Shown here: piece by piece, positions 23,757 to 31,837 of the stretch
Numbering within the stretch: position 1 is the first letter of the stretch
How the letters are laid out: each line of letters starts with the position of its first letter
NCBI RefSeq assembly: GCF_017942085.1
Contig: NZ_JAGKSP010000004.1
Coordinates: 310,001-374,000 of the forward strand
From: Paenibacillus lignilyticus
GTDB lineage: Bacteria > Bacillota > Bacilli > Paenibacillales > Paenibacillaceae
Reading direction: 5' to 3'
Length of the DNA: 64,000 bases
Notes under the pieces: generated by a model
Seen by the model: only the letters and a program-made list of their open reading frames with translations
Told to the model about the DNA's origin: nothing
Databases searched by the model: none
Position numbers and translations under genes: made by a program

Positions 23757-25333
23757 ACGTACTCATCGTAGACGATCAGACGCAAGTGGTAGATGGCTTG
23801 TTCTTCGGAATCGACTGGGCGAAAATCGGCGTAAAGGACGTGCTGAAAGCTTATAATGCTTTCGAAGCGCGAGAAATTCTAAGCAGCCGCCCCATCGATA
23901 TCATGCTGTGCGATATTGAAATGCCGGCTGAAACCGGGCTAAGTTTATACCAGTGGACACGGGATCGGAAGATCGACATCGAATGCATTTTTTTAACGGC
24001 GCACGCCGATTTTACATACGCGAAGACGGCGATGCAGCTGGGGGGATTCGATTATATTCTCCAACCCGCGAGGTATGAAACGATCGAAAGCACGATCCGA
24101 AACGCCATTCAAAAGATCATTCAGAAGAACGAAACGAAAAAGTATTACGCTTACGGTAAGATGTTTCAGCAAAACAAAGAGATCCTGCTGGATAATATTT
24201 TTAAGGATTGGATATTCCGCAAAAGTAAAGATTCGGCAAGCTTCATCAAGGAACTTAGCCAAATTCAGGTTTCGCTGGATCCGCAAGATCAAGTCTACCT
24301 CGTGACGTTGAATGTCTTTCGTTTGAAGGAGACGATGGAATCCTGGCGCAATGGGATGTTGAAATTTACGATCGGCAATATCGTAACGGAGCTGTTCGCG
24401 CGATACGGCCAGCAGGTGCTGGTCGCCCAAATCGAAGACGGAAAATTGTTGTTGCTCGTGTATTCCCCCGAGCGGCAGCTGATCGATCAAGAGGGCGTTT
24501 TGCGGCAGTTGAATAAATTGATCGAGGTCTACCATGCTTATTACGGCTGCGACATCGCCTGTTATACCGGCGACAGAATCGTCGTTTCGGAAGCGCCCGA
24601 GCAGGCAGGACAGCTGCTCGAGATGATGCAGAACAATGTGTCACTCGCGAGCAAAGTGTTTCATTTGAAGGATCGAATCGAACAACAGACCGTTTCCTAT
24701 TCGATTCCGAACGTGAGAATGTGGAGCAAATTGCTTGAGCAAGGCGATACGGAAGTCGTTCACGACCAAGCCTGTGCTTTATTGAATCAACTGGCGATCG
24801 ACGGAAAAATCGACGCTGAATTTCTAAAGAGGTTCTATCAGCAGTTTATGCAGATGCTATATACGACCGCGGAGACGAGAGATATTCCGCTTGATCGCAT
24901 TTTCCAAGACGAGCACCGTCTCGAGAAATGGTTAAACTCTTATTCGAACGTGGACGATATGAAAGAATTGATTGCCTATACGACGAAGTTTTTCAAGCTG
25001 TTTCCCGGATCAGAAGAAGAAATGAAAAATCAAGTCGATCTTATTATCCAGTATATCCGCGATCATATCGATCAAGATATCCGGCGCACGGATATTGCCA
25101 GGGAAGTTTATTTGAATCCGAACTACTTGTCCCGATTATTTAAATCTGAGACGGGAACGTCTCTGAAGGAATTTATCGTGACGGAGAAGATGAAGCTGGC
25201 ACAAGCCATGCTCAAATCCACCAAGCTGCCGATCAGCATTATCGCGATGAAGGTCGGTTACGCGAACTTCTCCCATTTCTCTCAGGTGTACAAGAAGACG
25301 TATAACGTCACGCCCGCCGAGGATCGCGGGTAA
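23753..25333 (+). CDS. YesN-type AraC-family response regulator
   Basis: 526 residues. The receiver domain has D54 in IMLCDIEMPAETG and the T in FLTAHADF; the usual conserved lysine before P is replaced (ILQPARYE), a departure from the KP motif. A long middle region of about 300 residues follows, then two AraC helix-turn-helix motifs: DIAREVYLNPNYLSRLFKSE and KVGYANFSHFSQVYKK, ending NVTPAEDRG rather than the usual TPxEYR. The start is GTG, coupled to the kinase stop. It is followed by an Lpl-type importer (25571-28967), the usual target of such regulators. Confidence 0.92.
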   Translation: MNVLIVDDQTQVVDGLFFGIDWAKIGVKDVLKAYNAFEAREILSSRPIDIMLCDIEMPAETGLSLYQWTRDRKIDIECIFLTAHADFTYAKTAMQLGGFDYILQPARYETIESTIRNAIQKIIQKNETKKYYAYGKMFQQNKEILLDNIFKDWIFRKSKDSASFIKELSQIQVSLDPQDQVYLVTLNVFRLKETMESWRNGMLKFTIGNIVTELFARYGQQVLVAQIEDGKLLLLVYSPERQLIDQEGVLRQLNKLIEVYHAYYGCDIACYTGDRIVVSEAPEQAGQLLEMMQNNVSLASKVFHLKDRIEQQTVSYSIPNVRMWSKLLEQGDTEVVHDQACALLNQLAIDGKIDAEFLKRFYQQFMQMLYTTAETRDIPLDRIFQDEHRLEKWLNSYSNVDDMKELIAYTTKFFKLFPGSEEEMKNQVDLIIQYIRDHIDQDIRRTDIAREVYLNPNYLSRLFKSETGTSLKEFIVTEKMKLAQAMLKSTKLPISIIAMKVGYANFSHFSQVYKKTYNVTPAEDRG

Positions 25334-25348
25334 TAGGGAAAGCAAAGG

Positions 25349-25392
25349 AATACCCTCCGCATGCTTGCTGGCGCGCGAGAGGGTATTCGCTT
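25349..25392 (+). terminator. Hairpin after the response regulator
   Basis: GAATACCCTC (25349-25358) pairs with GAGGGTATTC (25379-25388), followed by only GCTTT. It is a stable stem with a weak T run, so termination may be partial. Confidence 0.5.
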
Positions 25393-25570
25393 TGAAGTTA
25401 CAAATTGAACAGCGAAAAGATACATTTACAACAATGGCCATTGCTTCGGTGCTGGACAGGATTAAAAGTGATAATAAACGTAACAAGATCGGTAGAGAGA
25501 GAACCTGTATTTTATTTAAGATGAATACAAGCTTTATCACATACTAAGGTTTCGAGGGGAGTCTACAGCA

Positions 25571-27085
25571 ATGAAACAGAAAAAGATGTTCACGTTACTT
25601 TCGGTATTGGCTTTGTCGACTGCATTGTTTACTGCTTGCGGCAGCAACAACGGCACCAACAACACCTCAGGCGGCGAGAACGCCAAGCCGTCCCAAAACG
25701 CGGTCGCGGAGAAACCATACACGGTTGATCTCTTGATGGTAGGCGACGGCAAGGAGGAAGACGTTCAAGCCGTAGAGGATGAAATCAGTAAAATTACGAA
25801 ACCGCTCATCAATGCGGACGTCAACATCACAAGAGTCGGTTTCGGGTCGTTCCAACAACAGGCTAACCTGTCTTTGTCGTCCGGTGAAAAGATGGATCTG
25901 TTCGTTACGTTCGCCCTGGATATCAGCTCGCTCTCGAGCAGCGGTCAAATTTTGCCGATGACGAAACTGCTTGAAGGCCATGGACAAGACATTCTGAAAA
26001 ACTTGAGCGAAGGCGATCGTCGAGCAGTATCAATTAACAATGAAATCTACGCAATCCCGACCGCAAAAGAAAAAGCGACGAATTACGGCTATATTATGCT
26101 GAAAGAAATTGCCGACGAAGTTGGCTTCAAGCCTGAAGAAGTGAAAACCTATGACCAGCTTGAGGCAATCATGACGAAAGCGAAAAAATTGCATCCCGAG
26201 ATGTATCCGATTGGGCTTGATTTCACGAACGTCTATCGTCCGGGCACGGAAGATAATCTAGGCACGGGCTCAGGGGTTATCGACGGATTGGGAGAAAGCA
26301 CGAAAGTGGTTAACATGATCGAAACGGACAGCTATAAAGACTTCGTCAACCATATGTACAAGTGGTCGACCAGCGGTCTGGTCATGCCGGACGCAGCCAA
26401 CAACTCCGAAAGCAGAATCAGCCTGCTCAAAGCCGGCAAAGTGATGGGCGGCTTCAGCGGATTGAATCCGGGCAACGTCGATGACATCGCAAAGCAAGTA
26501 GGCAAACCATTCACCGTCATTGAACTGACGAAGCCGTTCTCGATTACGGGGCATGTTTCCGGAATGGGATGGTCGCTTGCAAGCAGCAGTGAAAATCCGG
26601 AAAAAGCGATCGAGTTCTTGAATCTGGTGCACACGAATGCGGATATTTCAAACTTGCTTGTCTATGGCGTCAAAGATCGTAACTACGTGATGGTGGATGA
26701 AGCGAAGGGCATAATCGACTATCCGCAAGGTGTAGACGGAGGGAATACGGGCTGGATGTCTCTGCCATGGGCAACGCCTAACGCTTCGATCGCCTATATC
26801 TGGAAAGGCGAGCCTGAGGATAAATGGGACTATCTGCAACAGTATAACAGTTCCGCACACCAATCTCCGGCGAAAGGTTTCCGTTTCAATGCTGAAAGCG
26901 TGGCGAATGAAATTACGATGGTAAGCAACGTTGACGCGAAATTCGCTCTGGCTTTGGAATCGGGTACCTTGGATCCTGAGAAGACGCTGCCTAAGTACTT
27001 AGAAGAATTAAAGGCTGCCGGCGTTGACAAAATTATCGCAGAAAAACAAAAGCAGCTGGATGCATGGCTCGCGGCGAATAAATAA
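25571..27085 (+). CDS. LplA-like solute-binding lipoprotein (DUF3502 type)
   Basis: 504 residues, lipobox LFTACGS at about residue 18, then a Gly/Asn-rich linker and the binding fold beginning YTVDLLMVGDGKEEDVQ. The C-terminal part contains GFRFNAESVANEI, typical of the DUF3502-bearing receptors found with Lpl permeases. An AGGGGAG site precedes the ATG. It opens the operon SBP-LplB-LplC, directly after the YesM/YesN pair. The ligand is unknown; related systems handle plant-cell-wall oligosaccharides. Confidence 0.92.
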   Translation: MKQKKMFTLLSVLALSTALFTACGSNNGTNNTSGGENAKPSQNAVAEKPYTVDLLMVGDGKEEDVQAVEDEISKITKPLINADVNITRVGFGSFQQQANLSLSSGEKMDLFVTFALDISSLSSSGQILPMTKLLEGHGQDILKNLSEGDRRAVSINNEIYAIPTAKEKATNYGYIMLKEIADEVGFKPEEVKTYDQLEAIMTKAKKLHPEMYPIGLDFTNVYRPGTEDNLGTGSGVIDGLGESTKVVNMIETDSYKDFVNHMYKWSTSGLVMPDAANNSESRISLLKAGKVMGGFSGLNPGNVDDIAKQVGKPFTVIELTKPFSITGHVSGMGWSLASSSENPEKAIEFLNLVHTNADISNLLVYGVKDRNYVMVDEAKGIIDYPQGVDGGNTGWMSLPWATPNASIAYIWKGEPEDKWDYLQQYNSSAHQSPAKGFRFNAESVANEITMVSNVDAKFALALESGTLDPEKTLPKYLEELKAAGVDKIIAEKQKQLDAWLAANK

Positions 27086-27130
27086 GAGCTCTTGACCTAT
27101 TCGGCGGATAGAGGATAAGCGGAGGGTGCC

Positions 27131-28060
27131 ATGTTACTGCTCACCAAAAAAAAGATAGAAAGATTCAAAATGTTTATTCCGCTCTATTTGATGCTCATTC
27201 CGGGATGTATCTATATCTTGATCAATAACTACATCCCGATGAGCGGTCTTGTGATTGCCTTCAAGAAGATCAACTATCAGATCGGGATCTGGGACAGCCC
27301 TTGGGTCGGATTCAAAAACTTCGAATTTCTGTTCAAGACGAATGAGGCATGGACGATAACCCGAAATACGATTCTGTACAATGTAGTCTTTATCGTACTG
27401 GGGACCGTTATCGCGGTAGGCGTCGCCATGTTACTCAATCAGATTAGTCAAAATGCGGCGCGGAAGTCTTATCAAACGGTCATTCTGCTCCCCCATTTAA
27501 TTTCGATCGTTGTCGTGAGCTATCTGGTGTTCGCTTTTCTGAGCTCGGAATCGGGCTTTATCAATAACAGTATTTTGGAACCGCGCGGCTTGAATCCAAT
27601 TTCTTGGTATTCGACGGCAAAATACTGGCCCTATATCATCGTTATCGTAAGCATCTGGAAGTCCTTTGGGTATAGCTGCATTATTTATTATGCGACGCTG
27701 GTCGGCATCGACAAGTCTTATTACGAAGCCGCGGTGATCGACGGGGCGAGCCGTTGGAAACAGATGAAGCATATTACGCTTCCCGGACTCAAATCCATTA
27801 TCATCATCCTGACATTAATGAGTATCAGTAAAATCTTTTATTCCGACTTCGGGTTATTCTACCAGGTTCCGATGAATAGCGGCGCTTTGATCGACGTTAC
27901 GAACACCATTGATACTTACGTGTATCGGGGATTAACGAAACTCAACAATGTAGGGATGGCATCGGCAGCCGGGTTTTATCAATCCATTGTGGGATTCGTC
28001 CTCGTAATCGCAGCCAATTATGTTGTCAAAAAAATAGATCAAGACAGCGCCTTGTTTTAG
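27131..28060 (+). CDS. LplB-type sugar ABC transporter permease
   Basis: 309 residues, six predicted helices. IPMSGLVIAFKKINYQIG and DSPWVGFKNF are the family signature, the EAA loop is YYEAAVIDGASRWKQMKHIT, and the tail FYSDFGLFYQVPMNSGALID shows what was lost from the broken permease at 17497. GGAGGGTG is upstream of the ATG. It lies between the receptor and LplC genes. Confidence 0.95.
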   Translation: MLLLTKKKIERFKMFIPLYLMLIPGCIYILINNYIPMSGLVIAFKKINYQIGIWDSPWVGFKNFEFLFKTNEAWTITRNTILYNVVFIVLGTVIAVGVAMLLNQISQNAARKSYQTVILLPHLISIVVVSYLVFAFLSSESGFINNSILEPRGLNPISWYSTAKYWPYIIVIVSIWKSFGYSCIIYYATLVGIDKSYYEAAVIDGASRWKQMKHITLPGLKSIIIILTLMSISKIFYSDFGLFYQVPMNSGALIDVTNTIDTYVYRGLTKLNNVGMASAAGFYQSIVGFVLVIAANYVVKKIDQDSALF

Positions 28061-28079
28061 CGGAACGGAGTGAATCAAC

Positions 28080-28967
28080 TTGGTTGACAATAATAAAGGA
28101 TTTCAGCTTTTCGCGCATCTCATGATGATTCTGCTAGCGTTATTTTGCTTGCTCCCATTCGTGCTTCTGCTCGTCTCATCCATTACGGATGAGAAGATGC
28201 TGATTCAAAACGGGTATTCGTTTATTCCGTCGGCATTTAATTTCTCGGCGTATAAGTTTCTGTTGCAGGATTCGAACTCCATCGTAAACGCCTATAAGGT
28301 CACCGCGTTCGTAACGATACTCGGCACGGTAACGAATATCCTATTAACGACCTTGATGGCGTATCCGTTATCGAGAAAGGATTTACCCGGAAGAAACATT
28401 TTCTCGTTCTTTATTTTCTTTACGATGTTGTTCAGCGGAGGGCTGGTACCGTCGTATATGATGTGGACGCAATATTTCGAAATTAAAAATACGATATGGG
28501 CATTGATCGTTCCGGGCATGCTGCTCACGGCGTTTAACATCATTATGATGCGTACCTACTTCACGACAAACATCCCCGACGAAGTTATAGAAGCCGCAAA
28601 AATAGACGGGGGAAGCGAGTCCAAAATCTTACTAAATGTGGTCCTTCCGATGTCTTTGCCGATCATGGCGACCTTGGGGTTGCTCGTAGGCTTGTCCTAT
28701 TGGAATGATTGGCTGAACGGCCTCTATTATGTCACGGACGCTGATCTGTTTAGCATTCAGGTTCTTCTCAATAAAATGCTGTTGGACGTTCAATTCCTGA
28801 TGAGCAGCGCTTCAACCGGAATGGGCAGCAGCTTGTCCGCAAGTCTACCTTCAACAGCGATCAAAATGGCCGTTGCGGTGCTCGGCGTTTTACCGATTAT
28901 GGTGATCTATCCATTCTTCCAGAAATTTTTCGTTAAAGGAATTACCGTTGGCGCGGTAAAAGGGTAA
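28080..28967 (+). CDS. LplC-type sugar ABC transporter permease
   Basis: 295 residues, six predicted helices, EAA loop EVIEAAKIDGGSESKILLNV, C-terminus KGITVGAVKG. The start is TTG, with ACGGAG upstream. It ends the importer operon; a strong terminator follows seven bases after the stop. No ATPase. Confidence 0.95.
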   Translation: MVDNNKGFQLFAHLMMILLALFCLLPFVLLLVSSITDEKMLIQNGYSFIPSAFNFSAYKFLLQDSNSIVNAYKVTAFVTILGTVTNILLTTLMAYPLSRKDLPGRNIFSFFIFFTMLFSGGLVPSYMMWTQYFEIKNTIWALIVPGMLLTAFNIIMMRTYFTTNIPDEVIEAAKIDGGSESKILLNVVLPMSLPIMATLGLLVGLSYWNDWLNGLYYVTDADLFSIQVLLNKMLLDVQFLMSSASTGMGSSLSASLPSTAIKMAVAVLGVLPIMVIYPFFQKFFVKGITVGAVKG

Positions 28968-28973
28968 GCAGAT

Positions 28974-29007
28974 AAGACGTTGTCCACTTAAGGGCAACGT
29001 CTTTTTT
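28974..29007 (+). terminator. Intrinsic terminator of the Lpl operon
   Basis: AAGACGTTG (28974-28982) pairs with CAACGTCTT (28995-29003) and is followed by a T run. Confidence 0.9.
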
Positions 29008-29308
29008 GTGCTTAGAAGGATTAAGATCCTTGCCTATGGTGCAATTTGGCTTGTTTCCGGATCGGAATGGGGATTTGATTCTCCCATCGGGACAAATCCT
29101 CTATTTATTACCATTCAAACCTTCAGACATGATCAATGACGTGATTGTGCCCGTTTTATCTTTTGAGGTTGATGCTATTATGGACGTGTATGCCAGACTT
29201 AAGAACAATGGCATTCAAGTTGGCGAATTAGAAAATGTGATGACAGGCAAACACTATTTCTTCCACGATCCGGACAACAACCGTTTCGGCATCTATCAAT
29301 CCCAATAA
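29006..29308 (+). pseudogene. N-terminally shortened VOC/glyoxalase-fold protein
   Basis: The frame matches the later two thirds of a VOC-fold protein: LPSGQILYLLP, VPVLSFEVDAIMDVYARLKN, HYFFHDPDNNRFGIYQ. The first strand-helix unit (x-x-D-L-x-x-A-x-x-WY) is absent: the possible starts (TTG 29006, ATG 29036) enter at FGLFPDRNG, and only 38 bases separate it from the importer's stop, most of them terminator. It has no good ribosome site. Probably a fragment left by deletion; the complete VOC gene follows 77 bases later. A real short protein cannot be excluded. Confidence 0.55.
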
Positions 29309-29384
29309 TTTTCAAATGGAATGACGGATTTTCGAATTGGCGTTCGTCTATTTATTGAATAATCAATATGGGAGGATGATGAGC

Positions 29385-29849
29385 ATGAATGAGGAATTGT
29401 TGAAAATGAAAGAGAAGGCAGAGCAAGAGGTTAAACCGCTTCTGAAACGAGTATCCCATAACTATTTGCCGGTTTCGGATTTACAAAAAGCATTAGCATG
29501 GTATATGAAATACCTTGGTTTAAAGCATATTAGCGATAATCGCACGCCAAGAAACGATGGCGGGATTCTTATCCTTGGCAATGGGCAATGGTTGTTTCTG
29601 CTCGAGTCCAAGAGCAATAAAAATGCAAACTTTGTTACGGATGATTGGGAAGGCGACAATTACGAAATGTTTTCGCTCACCTTCGAGACCGATGATATTA
29701 TTACGCTTCATGCGTCCCTTCGACAGAGCGGAACCCATGTAGAACCGATCGTTGATCTGGGGGGATGCGGCCTGCAATTTAAGTTTAAAGACCCGGATGG
29801 GAATAAATTTAATGTCTGGCAGGATCCTGATAAGGGGTCGGCTCTATAA
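29385..29849 (+). CDS. VOC-family protein (glyoxalase/bleomycin-resistance fold)
   Basis: 154 residues in one VOC module: a helical N-terminus, then VSHNYLPVSDLQKALAWYMK, GGILILGNGQWLFLLES, MFSLTFETDDIITLHASLRQ and FKFKDPDGNKFNVWQ, the classic paired beta-alpha-beta units. The start was placed at the third of several ATGs, nine bases after GGGAGG. Substrate unknown; the family covers glyoxalases, dioxygenases and antibiotic-binding proteins. Confidence 0.85.
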   Translation: MNEELLKMKEKAEQEVKPLLKRVSHNYLPVSDLQKALAWYMKYLGLKHISDNRTPRNDGGILILGNGQWLFLLESKSNKNANFVTDDWEGDNYEMFSLTFETDDIITLHASLRQSGTHVEPIVDLGGCGLQFKFKDPDGNKFNVWQDPDKGSAL

Positions 29850-29856
29850 CTATTCA

Positions 29857-29882
29857 ACCACGTCCATTGGGCGTGGTTTTCA
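29857..29882 (+). terminator. Intrinsic terminator
   Basis: AACCACG/CGTGGTT with TTTTC tail, after the VOC gene. Confidence 0.75.
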
Positions 29883-29910
29883 TTATGAGCGGATGAGTGC
29901 TAATAAATGC

Positions 29911-29964
29911 TTTACAGGACACCTAAAGGTGTTATATTATGAATTAGGACACTGATTGGTGTCC
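29911..29964 (+). promoter_or_regulatory. Promoter with twin GGACAC-N6-GTGTCC operators
   Basis: TTTACA (29911-29916) and TATTAT (29935-29940) form a sigma-A promoter with an 18-bp spacer. Palindrome 1, GGACAC-N6-GTGTTA (29917-29934), fills the spacer exactly. Palindrome 2, GGACAC-N6-GTGTCC (29947-29964), lies over the expected start of transcription. They are 30 bp apart, about three helix turns, on the same face. This points to repression of the DoxX gene by a dimeric regulator not encoded in the window. Confidence 0.8.
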
Positions 29965-29994
29965 GATTAAAACGATAAAGGAAGTGGATTTAAC

Positions 29995-30363
29995 GTGCAT
30001 ATACTAGCCATTATTCTACAAAGCTGGCTGCTGTTCTCCATGGCATTCTTCGGTGGAAGCAAGCTGGCTGGAGCCAAGCATCAAGTCGACCTATTTGATT
30101 CGGTTAGACTTCCCCAGTGGTTCCGCGTCATTACGGGCATCGTTCAAATTGTTGCATGCGTTGGACTCATTATCGGCTACTGGTCAGCGGGCTATGCCGC
30201 ATTGGCAGGAATATTGGTCGGCGTTATGATGATCGCAGCCCTGATTGCGCATCTTAGAGTCAAACATCCATTCGCCAAATTGTTCCCGGCTCTGTTAAAC
30301 CTGTTGATAGCTGCCGGAGTAGTTAGTCTATATGCAGATGATCTGTCCAATCTTCTCGGATAG
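29995..30363 (+). CDS. DoxX-family membrane protein
   Basis: 122 residues, four predicted helices, with FGGSKLAGAKHQVDLFD, RLPQWFRVITGIVQIVACVG and PFAKLFPALLNLLIAAG, the DoxX pattern. The start is GTG with AAGGAAGTGG upstream. DoxX proteins are associated with thiol and quinone stress in other bacteria, though the biochemical activity is poorly defined. It is monocistronic: operator-controlled promoter before, terminator after. Confidence 0.85.
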   Translation: MHILAIILQSWLLFSMAFFGGSKLAGAKHQVDLFDSVRLPQWFRVITGIVQIVACVGLIIGYWSAGYAALAGILVGVMMIAALIAHLRVKHPFAKLFPALLNLLIAAGVVSLYADDLSNLLG

Positions 30364-30374
30364 GCTGCTCTAGG

Positions 30375-30408
30375 AGTCCGCGATTAGTTTCGTGGGCTTT
30401 ATTTATTT
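30375..30408 (+). terminator. Intrinsic terminator of the DoxX gene
   Basis: AGTCCGCGA pairs with TCGTGGGCT (two G:U), then TTATTTATTT. Confidence 0.7.
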
Positions 30409-30606
30409 CGTGGCTTGATAGGTGCACTAACCCCAAGGTAACCTACTGAAGTTAAAGTGCGTACTATTCAATTTCGGCATTGTTGTTTATATTCTTAGTA
30501 ATGGGACGTTTAGGACAGACATTCGCGAACGAAAAAACACCATGCAAGGCGTAATCCAGAGCACATCATCCGATCTGCATAACAATCAGAAATGGAGTGA
30601 AAATGG

Positions 30607-31512
30607 ATGCAAAAACGACAATTGGGACGTACCGGACTGGAAGTTACCTCACTGGGTTTCGGTGCAATGGAAATTCGGGGACCTCGGATCTGGGGTGGCC
30701 GTCCCGTCACGGATTCCGACGCGGAGCGGATCCTTAATGCCGTGCTGGATGCCGGGATCAACTTTATTGATACCGCTTATGATTATGGACGAAGCGAGGA
30801 ATACATCGGACGGTTTATCAGCCATCGGCGCAGCGAATATTTCTTAGCTACCAAATGCGGCTGCACGGTCGTCGATGCAGGCGATCATGATGAGACGCCT
30901 CATGTATGGACAAGAGATAATTTATTGCGCAATGTTGATGTCAGCTTAAGAAGAATGAAGACCGACTACATCGACCTTATGCAGCTTCATAATCCTACCA
31001 TTGAACAAACCGATGAAGGTCAATTGATTGATGTGCTGAAGGAAATTCAAGCCACAGGCAAAGTGCGGTGGATCGGAGTATCTTCAACGCTTCCCCACAT
31101 CACGAAGTACATCGAAACCGGCGTATTCGACAGCTTCCAAATCCCGTATTCTGCATTGGAGCGCGACCACGAAAATGTGATTTCAGCTGCAGCCCAATCA
31201 GGCGCCGGAACCATCATCCGCGGAGGAGTTGGACGCGGTGAACCCGGTGTAGGGCTGGGCAACGGAGATAAGTGGGCAGCCTGGGAAAAGGCCAAGCTTG
31301 ATGAGTTGTTGGACGAGGGCGAAAGCCGCACGGCGTTCTTGCTGCGCTTTACGTTAAGTCACCCTGACTTGACGACAACGATCGTCGGGACTAAGAGTCC
31401 GGAGCATCTGACGGAAAACATTAAGATTGCTCAGAAAGGCGTACTCTCGGAAGAGGTTTATGAGGAAGCCAAACGCCGTCTCCTTGAAGCGGGTCAGTCG
31501 CCGAAAGCGTAG
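30607..31512 (+). CDS. Aldo/keto reductase
   Basis: NAD(P)H-dependent oxidoreductase of 301 residues with a TIM-barrel layout. The catalytic tetrad is visible: D and Y in IDTAYDYGRSEEYIG, K in LATKCG, H in MQLHNP. The C-terminus has the cofactor-binding TTTIVGTKSPEHLTENI. GGAG at 30594-30597 fixes the ATG. The 240-base upstream gap has an AAGGTAACC...GAAGTTAAAG imperfect repeat that may be a regulator site. Substrate unknown. Confidence 0.93.
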   Translation: MQKRQLGRTGLEVTSLGFGAMEIRGPRIWGGRPVTDSDAERILNAVLDAGINFIDTAYDYGRSEEYIGRFISHRRSEYFLATKCGCTVVDAGDHDETPHVWTRDNLLRNVDVSLRRMKTDYIDLMQLHNPTIEQTDEGQLIDVLKEIQATGKVRWIGVSSTLPHITKYIETGVFDSFQIPYSALERDHENVISAAAQSGAGTIIRGGVGRGEPGVGLGNGDKWAAWEKAKLDELLDEGESRTAFLLRFTLSHPDLTTTIVGTKSPEHLTENIKIAQKGVLSEEVYEEAKRRLLEAGQSPKA

Positions 31513-31537
31513 ATCAATCGTAAATGTAAAAAGAGCG

Positions 31538-31568
31538 AACCACTTCGACAAGAAGTGGTTTTTTATTT
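31538..31568 (+). terminator. Intrinsic terminator of the aldo/keto reductase gene
   Basis: AACCACTTC (31538-31546) pairs with GAAGTGGTT (31552-31560), followed by TTTTATTT. Confidence 0.9.
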
Positions 31569-31624
31569 GCCGTCAGCCTATTTTGTCGAATTATAACAAC
31601 TTCGATCGAATGGCAAAAACGGCC

Positions 31625-31653
31625 TTGTAATCGCTTTCAACTGAAATTATAAT
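31625..31653 (+). promoter_or_regulatory. Sigma-A promoter overlapped by a CcpA (cre) site
   Basis: TTGTAA (31625-31630), 17-bp spacer, TATAAT (31648-31653). TGTAATCGCTTTCA (31626-31639) fits the cre consensus TGWAANCGNTNWCA at every position and covers the -35, so CcpA binding would block polymerase when preferred sugars are present. Confidence 0.85.
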
Positions 31654-31668
31654 GAAGGCGCAGTCTTC

Positions 31669-31683
31669 CTTAAACGTTTCGGA
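31669..31683 (+). promoter_or_regulatory. LacI-type operator, copy 1
   Basis: CTTAAACGTTTCGGA, with the central CG of LacI-family operators, about 10 to 24 bases downstream of the expected transcription start. The same 15-mer with one change lies at 36123-36137. Confidence 0.75.
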
Positions 31684-31837
31684 AGGGGCGCTAATTCATT
31701 TTTAACCGGAAAGGAGTGCTTGGGTTCCACTTTTTCATGCGACACAGTATGGTAACCATTCGAACTGATACCCACCGCATTTTCAGTCATACTTCACTCA
31801 AGCGGAAGTAACGAGCTAAAATTAGGGAGGTTTATCT

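Larger units (their letters stand above)
31513..31837 (+). promoter_or_regulatory. Intergenic control region of the LacI-linked importer
   Basis: This 325-base gap contains the aldo/keto reductase terminator, a sigma-A promoter covered by a cre box, a LacI-type operator and a long leader (about 175 bases) with an AGGGAGG ribosome site for the solute-binding gene. The first three are listed separately. The leader shows no further recognisable structure. Confidence 0.7.
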
